Shown here: in pieces, positions 15,786 through 23,472 of the stretch
Layout: each line of letters starts with the position of its first letter
How positions within the stretch are numbered: the first letter of the stretch is position 1
Origin: Streptomyces ambofaciens ATCC 23877
GTDB taxonomy: Bacteria > Actinomycetota > Actinomycetes > Streptomycetales > Streptomycetaceae
Reading direction: 5' to 3'
Assembly: GCF_001267885.1 (NCBI RefSeq)
Contig: NZ_CP012383.1
Span: 25,659 to 89,658, forward strand
DNA: 64,000 nucleotides
Notes under the pieces: model-generated
The model's input: only the letters and a program-made list of their open reading frames with translations
Told to the model about the DNA's origin: nothing
The model's database searches: none
Translations under genes and position numbers: made by a program

Positions 15786-16139
15786 TCAGGCGAGGAGCCC
15801 TGGTGCCGCGGCCATTCCATCGAGCATTCCGACGAGGTCGGCGTGCGCCGGCTTGTCGATGAGGCCCTGGGCGAGAGCGCCGTCCAGGGTGCGGCGCATC
15901 AGGCTGAGGCTGATCAGGAACGCTTCGGCGGTGTCCTCGTCGGTGAGAGTCCTTCGGTGGTCGGCGAAGGCTTTCTCGATGGTGGCGGCGAGGCGCTGCT
16001 GGGGGGTGAGGTCGCCGGACGGTTCGGGCATGGCCGCCTCCTGGTGGCGGCGGGTACGGCGGGGGCGCCGGAACGCGAACACGGTGGCGGTGCAGCCGTC
16101 GCCGGGGTCGGGTCCGGTGTGGGCGGGTTCTGCGGACAT
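15786..16139 (-). CDS. Hypothetical protein, 117 aa
   Basis: An Arg-rich N-terminal 35 residues (FAFRRPRRTRRHQ) precede a helical domain (LTPQQRLAATIEKAFADHRR onward). The ATG at 16139 has a GGAG-type RBS. It could be a small DNA-binding protein, but no family was recognised. It is the gene next to the long non-coding region. Confidence 0.65.
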   Translation of the reverse strand: MSAEPAHTGPDPGDGCTATVFAFRRPRRTRRHQEAAMPEPSGDLTPQQRLAATIEKAFADHRRTLTDEDTAEAFLISLSLMRRTLDGALAQGLIDKPAHADLVGMLDGMAAAPGLLA

Positions 16140-16829
16140 GGGGCGTCTCCGCTCCTCCGGCAGATTCGGGAAGGTCCTCGTACAGCCTGGTATTCGCAGT
16201 ACCGGGCCCTGTAGGTTGCACGCCGACTGCCAGTCCGGTGTGCGGGTGCTTACTGTGTCACTTTGTACGGTAGGTGGGGTAGACACGTCTGAGTATTGAG
16301 CAGGTAATGACGCGTGTTCTGGCCAAAGTGTGACGTGCTGTAGGCCGAATCCCAACACCCGGTGACTACTTGCGGGTTGCATGAAAAATGCCCCGCACTG
16401 GCTGCGGTGGGGGTGCGGAGTTGCCGACAACACACCGCCCGGCTTCCAGTGGGGGCCGAGACCTCACGGGCGCAGGCCCGTCCGGTAGACGTCAGTCTAG
16501 TGCGGAAGCCCTTTGCGGGGGAGCCCCTTGCTGCCCCTGGCCGTCTCAGTTGCGGCCGGTGGGGTGTGGGGGTGGCCGGGAGTGGCGCGGGTTCTGCCGC
16601 GGTGGCCGGGATACGGCCGGTGGGCTGCGATCCACGCGGCCGCTCCCGGCCGTGCGGCCACCAACCGGATCGGTGTGGTGGCGGGTTCCACCCAACCCGC
16701 AGATATATGCACCATGGAAGTCCGGTCTGGGGGAGATCACTCGTGTGAGTGACGCAGAAACCCCGGCAAGAGTGGGCAACTGACCCAGATTCAAGACGGC
16801 AGGTCGGGCCGTGTCCGGAACGCAGAAAG
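16140..16829. other. About 0.7 kb non-coding region; candidate regulatory/origin region
   Basis: No convincing coding frame is present. Visible elements are: GGTATTCGCAGTACC (about 16190-16204), an imperfect palindrome; a relatively A+T-rich stretch around 16250-16345; the repeat at 16494-16520 shared with 30.55 kb; an ATATAT stretch near 16703; and TCACTC-GTGT-GAGTGA (about 16737-16752), a 6-bp-arm palindrome. Its place beside parAB makes it a candidate replication origin or control region. This is inference only. Confidence 0.4.
16494..16520 (+). repeat. 27-nt repeat, copy 1 (second copy at 30551-30577)
   Basis: The pattern AGTCTA-N5-GAAGCCCTTTGCGGGG occurs here and, in the same orientation, upstream of the gene at 30603. 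The second part can fold as AGCCC/GGGGC. Here it would start a plus-strand transcript of about 350 nt ending at the hairpin at 16830-16871. Confidence 0.5.
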
Positions 16830-16871
16830 GGGGCCCCGCCCTCCCGTCGGTGGACGGGGAGGCGGGGCCCT
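16830..16871. terminator. Strong terminator after parB
   Basis: A long GC-rich stem (GGGCCCCGCC...GGCGGGGCCC with an inner CTCCCGTC/GACGGGGAG) directly downstream of parB. It may work in both directions. Confidence 0.75.
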
Positions 16872-16879
16872 CGGGCTGT

Positions 16880-18007
16880 TCAGTGGGCGGTGTCGGCAGT
16901 CTCGTCGACCAGGCCCCGGGCCAGCTCTTGCAACCGCTGCGGAGCGCGGTCCCGGGCCATCCTGTTGATGATCTCCACCAGTTCGAAGAACAGGTCCTCG
17001 TCGGGCATCTTCGCCCCGACGAGCATGGCGACCGCGCCGGGCTTGTCCCACTCGATCGGCCGCGGGGACCGGGCCTCGGCGGGCGTGGACCGCGGTTCGG
17101 GGATCACCTCCGTCGCGGGCGGTCGGACGGAAGTCGGTGCAGTTGTCTTCTCTTCTGACGGCGTCGGGTCGACGGACCCACTAGGTGGGGAAGGCGTCGG
17201 CGCCGGCGTGAGGGCAGGCGCCGGAGCCGTTTCCGGCCGGTCGGCGTATACCGCGGTATACGCGTCGGGCGTCTTCTCGGGCTCGGCGGCCGTCGTCTTC
17301 GGCGCGCGGGTGACCGGAACCGGTGTCGGTGCCTGGGGCTGCTCTTGGTCTGCCTTCCACGCGGCGTACTGCTCTGCGGCGGGCAGGGAGGCGTAGCGGC
17401 GCATGTCCCGGAACGCGGTCAGCTTCCCCTCGAGGACGAGCTGCACCATCTCATCGGAGAGCCGCAGCAGGCCGATCCGCTGGTTGAACCACGCCTTGGA
17501 CTTGCCCATGGCGCGGGCGGCCGCGGCCTGGTTCCCGTCGTGGAGTTCAAGCATGGCGCGCAGGCCGTCGGCTTCTTCGATGGGATTGAAGTTGGCGCGC
17601 TGCACGTTCTCGGACAGGACCGCGGCAAGGAACCGGATCCGGGACTCGGTGAGGTCGTGCCGCAGGAGCAGGTCGACGGTGCCGAGGCCGACCTGACGTG
17701 CTGCGCGCCAGCGTCGTTCGCCGGCGGCCATCACGTACCGGCAACTGTCGGGCAGCTGGCCGGCGTGCTCCGGGTACAGCTTGAGGTAGGCGGCCTTGTT
17801 CACGGCGACGCACGGCTGGAGCTGCCCGCCGCGCATGTCCTCGCCGAGTTCGGTGAGCTCGGTGTCGTCGAACGCCCGCCGCGGGTTGAGGGGGGTGGGG
17901 GCGACGGTGTCCGGGTGTACATGGATCAGGTCGGGGCGGCTGGCCCCGGGTACGGCCTCTACCTTGCTTCCGGCGAGCGAGGCGAGGGAGACGCGCTTGC
18001 CGGCCAT
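16880..18007 (-). CDS. parB: ParB-type partition protein, 375 aa
   Basis: Centromere-binding CTPase of a ParABS system. Visible motifs are LNPRRAFDDTELTELGEDMR at 40-59, GERRWRAAR (96-104, the GERRxRA CTP-binding box), ENVQRANFNPIEEADGL (133-149), and the HTH NQAAAARAMGKSKAWFNQRI (159-178). A Pro/Ala/Thr-rich linker of about 120 residues precedes a C-terminal helical domain. One candidate parS palindrome lies inside the gene and encodes AYTAVYA in the linker (about residues 249-255). The ATG overlaps the parA stop by one base. Confidence 0.92.
   Translation of the reverse strand: MAGKRVSLASLAGSKVEAVPGASRPDLIHVHPDTVAPTPLNPRRAFDDTELTELGEDMRGGQLQPCVAVNKAAYLKLYPEHAGQLPDSCRYVMAAGERRWRAARQVGLGTVDLLLRHDLTESRIRFLAAVLSENVQRANFNPIEEADGLRAMLELHDGNQAAAARAMGKSKAWFNQRIGLLRLSDEMVQLVLEGKLTAFRDMRRYASLPAAEQYAAWKADQEQPQAPTPVPVTRAPKTTAAEPEKTPDAYTAVYADRPETAPAPALTPAPTPSPPSGSVDPTPSEEKTTAPTSVRPPATEVIPEPRSTPAEARSPRPIEWDKPGAVAMLVGAKMPDEDLFFELVEIINRMARDRAPQRLQELARGLVDETADTAH
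17244..17263. promoter_or_regulatory. parS-like palindrome 1 (inside parB)
   Basis: GCGTATACCGCGGTATACGC is a perfect 20-bp palindrome. The 16-bp core GTATACCGCGGTATAC recurs twice upstream of parA. Placement within and around parAB is typical for centromere sites. Confidence 0.75.
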
Positions 18008-18669
18008 CAGCGGCGCCCTCCGTAACCGCGCTCCAGGGCGAGACGGAAGTAGTCCTCGCGGGCCCGGAGGGTGGTGCCGTTGTCGGCGTACTGGGTGACG
18101 ACCTTGCCTTCGGACGCCGCACGAGTGTGGATCTTGTAGCGGCGGATGACGGTCTTCGCCCGGGGCCAGCCCATCGCGTCGATGTAGGCGATGGTGTCCT
18201 CGAGGTCGGCTTTGCCGTCGCGGGGGTCCCAGGCGTTGATGACGACCGTGTACGGCAGGCCGCGGGGGACGATGACCCGTTCGATGGTGCGGGCGGTCGG
18301 GTCGAAGGCGAGCGGCTCCGGAGGCATGGGGACGAGGACGTCATCGGCGATGTCGAGGGCGGCGGCGAGGATGTGCTCGTTCTCGAGGCTGCCGGGGGTG
18401 TCGATGAAGATGTGCTGCCGGTCGTCGCTCTGGCCGAGGACGTCGTGGGTGACGGCGGCCAGGTTCACGGCGGTCGTGGTCTTACCGACGCCGCCCTTCT
18501 GGTTGGCGATGACGTGGATTTGCGCGCCGAGGTTTTTGAGGTCGGCGAGGCTGTCGGGGTCTTCGTGGGCGGCGGCGAAGTCGAAGGGGAGGTTGTCGCC
18601 GACGCGGTCGGCCCACCAGATGGTTGACCCTTGGGGGTCGGTGGACACGACGAGGACTGAGGACGGCAT
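18007..18669 (-). CDS. parA: ParA-like partition ATPase with permuted segment order, 220 aa
   Basis: Deviant Walker ATPase expected to move plasmid DNA on the nucleoid with ParB. The P-loop KGGVGKTTT is at 58-66, the Walker B region HIFIDTPG at 86-93, and later conserved parts (PPEPLAFDPTART; INAWDPRDG; YKIHTRAASEGKVVTQY) are in normal order. The oddity is that the segment VLVVSTDPQGSTIWWADRV (5-23), which normally follows the P-loop helix, comes first. The P-loop segment (51-80) is inserted after it, and DVLGQSDDR joins directly to the Walker B strand. The total length is normal. The ATG at 18669 has a GGAG RBS. Natural permutation, rearrangement or assembly error are all possible. Confidence 0.88.
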   Translation of the reverse strand: MPSSVLVVSTDPQGSTIWWADRVGDNLPFDFAAAHEDPDSLADLKNLGAQIHVIANQKGGVGKTTTAVNLAAVTHDVLGQSDDRQHIFIDTPGSLENEHILAAALDIADDVLVPMPPEPLAFDPTARTIERVIVPRGLPYTVVINAWDPRDGKADLEDTIAYIDAMGWPRAKTVIRRYKIHTRAASEGKVVTQYADNGTTLRAREDYFRLALERGYGGRR

Positions 18670-18793
18670 GGGTGCTCCGTTTCCGTGTGCTTCCCGGGGC
18701 GTGGCGCTCCGGTACTCGGACGGGGCATAGCTTCTCAGATGGCCCGGGTGGGGTGTGGGATTGGGCCGGTTTCGGGCGGTGCCGTCGGCCCGG

Positions 18794-18815
18794 GGCGTAT
18801 ACCGCGGTATACGCC
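18794..18815. promoter_or_regulatory. parS-like palindrome 2 (upstream of parA)
   Basis: A perfect 22-bp palindrome whose core GTATACCGCGGTATAC is at 18797-18812, about 125 bp upstream of the parA start. It lies in the likely promoter region of parAB, so ParB binding may also control transcription. Confidence 0.8.
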
Positions 18816-18873
18816 GGGGCTGTTCGTCTGGGCCTGCGATCACGGTCTGTTCGCCGGCGCGTGGGGCGGGAGG

Positions 18874-18889
18874 GTATACCGCGGTATAC
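18874..18889. promoter_or_regulatory. parS-like palindrome 3 (upstream of parA)
   Basis: A third perfect copy of GTATACCGCGGTATAC, 77 bp from copy 2 (start to start), just after the stop of the small gene at 18908-19072. Confidence 0.8.
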
Positions 18890-18907
18890 GCGCAGAGGGC
18901 TCTCCAA

Positions 18908-19072
18908 TCAGTTCAGTGGTTCGTCCTCGTCGTCCTCGAGGAGTTCGTCGGCGTAGGGCTGCCCGTCCTGGTAGGCGGCTTCACGGAACAGGGCGCGGTG
19001 GTCGCGGGTGAGCGGGGGCCGCGGGTAGGTGATGCGCGGCTTGGCGGCCCGGACGGGGGTGGGGGCGGTCAT
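18908..19072 (-). CDS. Small hypothetical protein, 54 aa
   Basis: A Pro-rich basic N-terminal half (PRITYPRPPLTRDHRALFRE) and an acidic tail (ELLEDDEDEPLN). Its ATG overlaps the upstream stop by 4 bases. It lies directly upstream of the parS-like sites. The function is unknown. Confidence 0.55.
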   Translation of the reverse strand: MTAPTPVRAAKPRITYPRPPLTRDHRALFREAAYQDGQPYADELLEDDEDEPLN

Positions 19073-19224
19073 CGCGGGCTCCCGGCGGTGGTTAGGAGCA
19101 CCGGCATGTCGACGGGCTCGGGTTGGAGGGTGGGTGCGTTGTGGAGGCGGGCCCATTGGTCGAGCCAGGCGCGTTCGTCGGCTTCTTCGGCGGCGTGCCA
19201 GGCGGGGGTGTGGGTGAGGACCAT
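19069..19224 (-). CDS. Small hypothetical protein, 51 aa
   Basis: A short helical frame (HTPAWHAAEEADERAWLDQW) coupled to the next gene by ATGA. No family was recognised. It faces the plus-strand gene at 19338 across a short divergent spacer. Confidence 0.5.
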   Translation of the reverse strand: MVLTHTPAWHAAEEADERAWLDQWARLHNAPTLQPEPVDMPVLLTTAGSPR

Positions 19225-19337
19225 GGGCGGCTCCGATCGTGCGGGGTGATCGCGACCACGGTGCACCAGGAACCGCCAGCGTGTTGCCCCCTGCCGTGGA
19301 CCTTCGTTGTTCACAGCAACCTGCGTAGGAGGACGGG

Positions 19338-19550
19338 ATGAGTAGGAACAAGGACGCAGTCCGGCTGGCCGTGCTGAAGGGTGTGTCGTACAGCATGGCT
19401 TTGCGGGTAATCCGTGAGGCCCATGCTGAGTCGCCGGACGAGTCGCATCATGCGGTAGCGGTGCGTCTGATTGAGGCGGAGGAGACCCGGTTGGCAGCCG
19501 TTCCGGTCAAGACTGTTACGGCGATGTTCCTGGAGCCGAGGGCCCAGTAG
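19338..19550 (+). CDS. Small hypothetical protein, 70 aa
   Basis: A lone plus-strand gene in a leftward region with an excellent RBS (AGGAGG at 19327-19332). It is basic at the start (MSRNKDAVRLAVLKGVSYSM) and then acidic and helical. Its stop abuts the end of the convergent dciA-like gene. Its isolation and strong RBS suggest a separately regulated product. Confidence 0.7.
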   Translation: MSRNKDAVRLAVLKGVSYSMALRVIREAHAESPDESHHAVAVRLIEAEETRLAAVPVKTVTAMFLEPRAQ

Positions 19551-20339
19551 TCAGGCGGCGCCGAAGAGCCGGCGGGGTCCACTGCCGCCTGCCTTCTCGC
19601 GGCGGGCTCGGGCGATGGCGGCCTGGCGGACGGCTTCCCGTTCGTCGACCTGGGCGGCCTCGAGTCGGTCGGTCTCCCACACGGCGTCGCGGTGCTCGGT
19701 TTCGGGTTGGCGGCCGGCGCGGAGGGCGGCTTCCTGTCGGGTGCGGGCTTCGATCTCGTAGGGGTCGATGCGCTGGTGTTGGGTGCCGCGGTGCTCGAGG
19801 GCGAGGGCGAGCGTGTGTTGGTAGCCGGGGTGGGCGGTGTCGCGGGTCTTCACGGGCCCGGCCGGTACGGGGGCCTGCTCGGGGTCGAGGGCGTCGGCTG
19901 CGGTCCGGTGGTCGCCGCCGGGGGCGAGGACGCGGATGCTGCGGACGGCGGGCTTGCCGAGCTGCCGGTTGAGGTGGGCGACGAGTTGCTGCTGGAAGAG
20001 CCGTATCTGGGTGGCGTAGGCCGGGGAGGACGGCCGGAGTTCGAGGATGCCGCGGTCGGGGTCGTAGGCGACGGCTTGGACGGTGGTCGCGAGTTCGGTG
20101 GGGGCGATGGTGGCCCACTGGTCGAGGAGGTTGCCGCCGTTGAGGCCGGCGTCCCAGCCTTGTTCGGCTTGGAGGCGTCCGAGGATGTTGCCGAGTCCTT
20201 GGGGGTCGCGTCCTTCGCCGCGTACGGGTCGGGGTCCACGGCGGGTCTTCTTCGCGGGCGCGGGTGCGGTTTTGGCGTTGGCGCGGGCGGCGGCGAGCGC
20301 CATGCGGGCCAGATCAGCACCGGAACCCTGCTCGGTCAC
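19551..20339 (-). CDS. dciA: DciA-like (DUF721) protein, 262 aa
   Basis: DUF721/DciA proteins load or activate the replicative helicase in bacteria lacking DnaC/DnaI. The domain spans about residues 48-140: GLGNILGRLQAEQGWDAGLN, LLDQWATIAPTELATTVQAV, SPAYATQIRLFQQQLVAHLN and AVRSIRVLAPGG. The N-terminal 45 residues are basic and the C-terminal 100 are charged and helical. The start is a GTG (20339) overlapping the upstream stop (GTGA). A phage copy suggests recruitment of host DnaB to the phage origin. The partner could be the HTH protein encoded just upstream. Confidence 0.85.
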   Translation of the reverse strand: MTEQGSGADLARMALAAARANAKTAPAPAKKTRRGPRPVRGEGRDPQGLGNILGRLQAEQGWDAGLNGGNLLDQWATIAPTELATTVQAVAYDPDRGILELRPSSPAYATQIRLFQQQLVAHLNRQLGKPAVRSIRVLAPGGDHRTAADALDPEQAPVPAGPVKTRDTAHPGYQHTLALALEHRGTQHQRIDPYEIEARTRQEAALRAGRQPETEHRDAVWETDRLEAAQVDEREAVRQAAIARARREKAGGSGPRRLFGAA

Positions 20340-20542
20340 TGGGCACCTCCGTTGATCGCTCGGGCGACGGCAAGGGCGTGTTGAGCGTCTTCGGGCAGTG
20401 CAGCGTCCTCGCGGAGTTCGACGCCTTCCCAAGAGGCCAGCCAGCGGGTCACGGGGACCCTCAGCCTGGCCAGGTCAGCGGCAGTGGTGTGGTGGCTTTG
20501 GAGGGTCCGAACAGCGGCAGCGATCTCGTCGGCAATGATCAT
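20336..20542 (-). CDS. Small hypothetical protein, 68 aa
   Basis: A helical acidic protein (MIIADEIAAAVRTLQSHHTT onward) placed between the HTH gene and dciA and coupled to dciA by GTGA. It may belong to the same replication unit. No family was recognised. Confidence 0.65.
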   Translation of the reverse strand: MIIADEIAAAVRTLQSHHTTAADLARLRVPVTRWLASWEGVELREDAALPEDAQHALAVARAINGGAQ

Positions 20543-20553
20543 GGCGGGTCTCC

Positions 20554-21942
20554 TCAGAAGGCGGGGGCGAGGGTGTCGCGGCGGGCGTTGATGGCTTCGA
20601 GAGCGAGGGTCTGGTCGACGAGCCGGTTCGTGTACAGGCGGCGGGCGTATACCTCTCCGCGCATTTCGATCGCGAGGAAGATCAGGCTGGGGTTCTTCAT
20701 AGCGTCCACGCGCATGTCGACGACCTGCTGCTTGGTGAGGTCTTCGAGCGCCAGCGGCGACTCGTCGACCGGCGCATTGCCGGGTGCCAGGTGCTCCCGG
20801 ATGGCGGCGAACGCCTCGTCGATGGCGCGGCGGGCAGCAAGGCTGCGGGGGCCAGCAACGGGGGCGTCATCGAAGCCGGTGTGACGGTCCTTGGCAGCGG
20901 CCCGGGACTCTTCCCACATGGTCACGTAGCCGGCGCGCATCGTGGCGGTCATGCCTGCCTTGCCGCGGAGGCGGTCGGCAAGCATCCCGGAGGGGCGGCG
21001 GACGCCGTGGGCGGGCATGGGAATGGATTCGGCGACGGCCTGGACTTCGCGGACAGTCCAGCCCGCGTCTGAGAAGTCCTTCAGCACCCAGGAGACCCTC
21101 GGGACCGAAGCGCCGTGCAGCCACGGAATGGTGGTGACGGCTTCCTTGCCGAACTGGTAGCGGCGGCCGACCTTGTTCAGGGTTCGCGGTCCGCGGTTGG
21201 ACTTCTTCGGGGTGGGGGACTTGCTTGGCCCGCTTGCGAGCTTGCTCTCAGGGGGGGAGTAAGTGCGGTCCGCAGAAGAAGTGCCAGAAGTACCCACCTG
21301 CATTGGGGTGCAACGGGTACGGCCCGAAACGGGGGTACGGCGGGGTCGGCGGCGGGTCTTCCGGGCGGCCTTCTTGGCGAGCTTTCCGAGGAGGGGACGG
21401 TGCTCGGGGGCGGCGCCGACGGGACGGCGTTGCACCCCTTCACCGGTGGTGCGGATACCGAGGGCGGTGTCGAAGACGGTGGGGATGGTGCGCTCGTACA
21501 CGGACGCCTGGTTGCCCTCGCCGCGGACACGGGTGCCCTTGCTGCGGTACACGAGGAGGCCGGCCTCCCGCAGCATGCGCAGGTGGTACTTCACGGACCG
21601 TTCGGACACCTTCGTCTTGCGGGCGAGGTAGGCGATGCCGGGGCGGCACTCCTTGAGAGCGGAGATTTCCTGGGCGATGGCGAGGGTGGTGTCGTTCATG
21701 GCGCGGGGGCCGTCGGTGTGGGGGGAGGTGTAGATGCCGCTGCCGTGGACCCAGTGGACGGCCTGCATCCAGGAGTGGGCGCAGGTGGTGATGCGGCCGG
21801 TGGTGGTGTGCAGCCACTGGTGCGTTGTGGGCACGGCGAGACGGGTTTCGGGGCACTGGGTGTCGTCCGTGCGGGGGGATGTTCCTCGCGAAACGGGCGC
21901 CGAGGAAGCGCCAAGCTGACAAGAAGGGGTGCGCTGAGGCAC
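20554..21942 (-). CDS. Winged-HTH protein, possible replication initiator or regulator, 462 aa
   Basis: Residues about 85-150 form a winged helix: ALKECRPGIAYLARKTKVSE, RSVKYHLRMLREAGLLVYRS, then a wing. A long basic Arg/Pro/Ser linker follows (about 175-250), then a C-terminal domain with WVLKDFSDAGWTVREVQAVA and PSGMLADRLRG. I recognise the overall family from Streptomyces mobile elements, where it is annotated only as an HTH protein. The GTG at 21942 lacks a clear RBS; ATG starts further in are possible. With dciA downstream, an initiator role is plausible but unproven. Confidence 0.65.
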   Translation of the reverse strand: MPQRTPSCQLGASSAPVSRGTSPRTDDTQCPETRLAVPTTHQWLHTTTGRITTCAHSWMQAVHWVHGSGIYTSPHTDGPRAMNDTTLAIAQEISALKECRPGIAYLARKTKVSERSVKYHLRMLREAGLLVYRSKGTRVRGEGNQASVYERTIPTVFDTALGIRTTGEGVQRRPVGAAPEHRPLLGKLAKKAARKTRRRPRRTPVSGRTRCTPMQVGTSGTSSADRTYSPPESKLASGPSKSPTPKKSNRGPRTLNKVGRRYQFGKEAVTTIPWLHGASVPRVSWVLKDFSDAGWTVREVQAVAESIPMPAHGVRRPSGMLADRLRGKAGMTATMRAGYVTMWEESRAAAKDRHTGFDDAPVAGPRSLAARRAIDEAFAAIREHLAPGNAPVDESPLALEDLTKQQVVDMRVDAMKNPSLIFLAIEMRGEVYARRLYTNRLVDQTLALEAINARRDTLAPAF

Positions 21943-21970
21943 TATGTACCTGCCGTCCTGCGGACATGAG

Positions 21971-22047
21971 AAAGCCCGCCTGGTGGTGAAGGTGGTTCGG
22001 AGAGAACCTGGAAGTCGCTCGCTCGGGTTGGCGCCCGGCGGGCCTTA
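21971..22047 (-). terminator. Long stem-loop terminator
   Basis: Outer arms AAAGCCCGCC and GGCGGGCCTT enclose a roughly 55-nt loop that contains its own small hairpin. On the minus strand the stem is followed by TTTCTC. It would end the gene group at 22168-22816. Confidence 0.55.
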
Positions 22048-22167
22048 GATCGGCATTGGCGTGCTGATCCGTGGTACGAGGGCCGCAAGGGCCGGGTAGG
22101 TGTTGGCGCACCAAACCGGGGAAGCGGCCAGGGCGGTCGAGGAATCTCCCGCCCGACAGTGGCTACG

Positions 22168-22431
22168 TCATTCGAACCTCAGCTCCGTCTTGTCGGGGTC
22201 GATCAGGTCGGCCGCATCCTGGTAAGCCAGGTGAATCGGGCCGACCTCTCCGGGGTCGTAGTCGTGGTCGCGGATCCGGTCCGCCAGTTCCCGGGCGTAG
22301 GCGCGGAGCATGTAGTCGGCAGCTTGGAGGTCGCGGTGTCCCTGCTCGTTGGTCCAGGGCTCCAGCGCACCGAGCAGGGCGCGCTCGGCGGGGCCGCGAG
22401 TGTGGGAGTGGACGAACTGGCTGTCGCTCAT
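22168..22431 (-). CDS. Hypothetical protein, 87 aa
   Basis: A helical protein (MSDSQFVHSHTRGPAERALL onward) with an acidic C-terminal half (DLIDPDKTELRFE). The ATG overlaps the upstream stop by 4 bases. Function unknown. Confidence 0.7.
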   Translation of the reverse strand: MSDSQFVHSHTRGPAERALLGALEPWTNEQGHRDLQAADYMLRAYARELADRIRDHDYDPGEVGPIHLAYQDAADLIDPDKTELRFE

Positions 22432-22694
22432 CGCTCGACCTCCGTCAAGCCGTAGCCCTCGGCGAGAAGCGGGCCATGCAGCCGCTCCACGTCGCGGCGA
22501 AGCATCATCGGCATGTCGCCTGCCGAAGGCAGGAGCACGCTGTCGCCGTCGTAGGAACGCCCGGTCGACCACCAGACTTCCGCGTCGCGGTCCACGAGCC
22601 TGACCCAGTCGCTGGGTACACCCACGAGGCAGTCCTCGCAGATGTCGCTGACCATGTCCTCGGGGACGGGAGTCGTCCCGCCCGGGGCGGTCAT
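22428..22694 (-). CDS. Hypothetical protein, 88 aa
   Basis: A small acidic protein containing SDICEDCLVGVPSDWVRLVD and PMMLRRDVERLHGPLLAEGY. The Cys pair is too sparse for a zinc call. It is coupled on both sides by ATGA overlaps. Confidence 0.7.
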   Translation of the reverse strand: MTAPGGTTPVPEDMVSDICEDCLVGVPSDWVRLVDRDAEVWWSTGRSYDGDSVLLPSAGDMPMMLRRDVERLHGPLLAEGYGLTEVER

Positions 22695-22816
22695 GCGACT
22701 GTGGGGGTAGTGGGGACAGGGCCCGGCTGCGTCGGCGGTGTGATCTTCACGCCGTATACGCACAAACTTCGGGTGGACCTGTCTACGGGGTCGAGTCCCC
22801 GGGTACTCTTGGCCAT
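22691..22816 (-). CDS. Very small basic protein, 41 aa
   Basis: A short frame (MAKSTRGLDPVDRSTRSLCV onward) whose stop overlaps the next ATG as ATGA. That coupling is the main reason to accept it. It starts 35 nt after the hairpin at 22851-22894. Confidence 0.45.
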   Translation of the reverse strand: MAKSTRGLDPVDRSTRSLCVYGVKITPPTQPGPVPTTPTVA

Positions 22817-22850
22817 CGTCGGCACCTTCGTGGAAGTTGAGTGTCGGCCC

Positions 22851-22894
22851 GGCCCCGCTCCTGGTGTTACCAGCACCAGGGAAGCAGCGGGGCC
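22851..22894. terminator. Strong stem-loop terminator
   Basis: Stem GGCCCCGCT...AGCGGGGCC with an inner CTGGTG/CACCAG stem. On the plus strand it is followed by TTCCTTATTG. It separates the operon ending at 23038 from the small genes to its left. Confidence 0.7.
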
Positions 22895-23037
22895 GTTCCT
22901 TATTGTCTTGTGGCCAGCGACCGAAACTGAGTGGCCGTCTGACGTGTACCACATGCTACCGGTTACGCCCATCGCCTGTCCCACCTTCCTTCCCCCGTGT
23001 CTCTAGTACTACTGGTCACACCACAAGTGACGGCCAG

Positions 23038-23472
23038 TCAGTGCCCGCGCTCCGCCTCGCCGTCCGCCGGATGCTCCGGAGCCACCAGACGCCGCGACCG
23101 CGCCACCGAACCCGCCATCGCATGGAACCCCGCCTCCGTCAACCGGCTGTGCAGAACATGCAACCGGTCCCCCCGCGCACGGTCGTCCCCCGCCACCTGA
23201 GCCGCCCGCCAACCCACCACCACAGCCCGCTCCCACACCGCCTGCAACACCACCGGATCCAGATCCGGCCACAAGTCCCGCGGCAACTTCTCCGGACAGC
23301 CCACGGTGTCCAGCTCCGCAGCCGCCAGCACACCAGCCAGATACTCGCCCGACGACATCGCCCGCCCGGTCAGTACCGCGTCCGCGCGCATCACCTCGAA
23401 CCCCGCATCATCGAACGGGACGCCCTGAGCGTCATCGGACGAGGCGGGCGTGGTGGCAGGGGTGTTGCTCAT
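23038..23472 (-). CDS. Hypothetical protein, 144 aa
   Basis: An acidic N-terminal 25 residues are followed by a helical domain (EYLAGVLAAAELDTVGCPEK, then VVLQAVWERAVVVGWRAAQV) and a basic tail. It is coupled to the WhiB-like gene by ATGA and is the last gene of the 29.5-23.0 kb operon. The family is not recognised. Confidence 0.7.
   Translation of the reverse strand: MSNTPATTPASSDDAQGVPFDDAGFEVMRADAVLTGRAMSSGEYLAGVLAAAELDTVGCPEKLPRDLWPDLDPVVLQAVWERAVVVGWRAAQVAGDDRARGDRLHVLHSRLTEAGFHAMAGSVARSRRLVAPEHPADGEAERGH

Noticed and set aside
16362..16783. Plus-strand frames of 79-131 codons in the non-coding region
   Set aside because: Low-complexity Gly/Arg/Pro composition, poor starts and overlap with palindromes; the region reads better as regulatory DNA.
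22787..22800. GGGGTCGAGTCCCC, resembling a tRNA T-arm
   Set aside because: No acceptor, D or anticodon arm fits around it, and the bases code for the small protein at 22691-22816. It could be an att core but nothing supports that.
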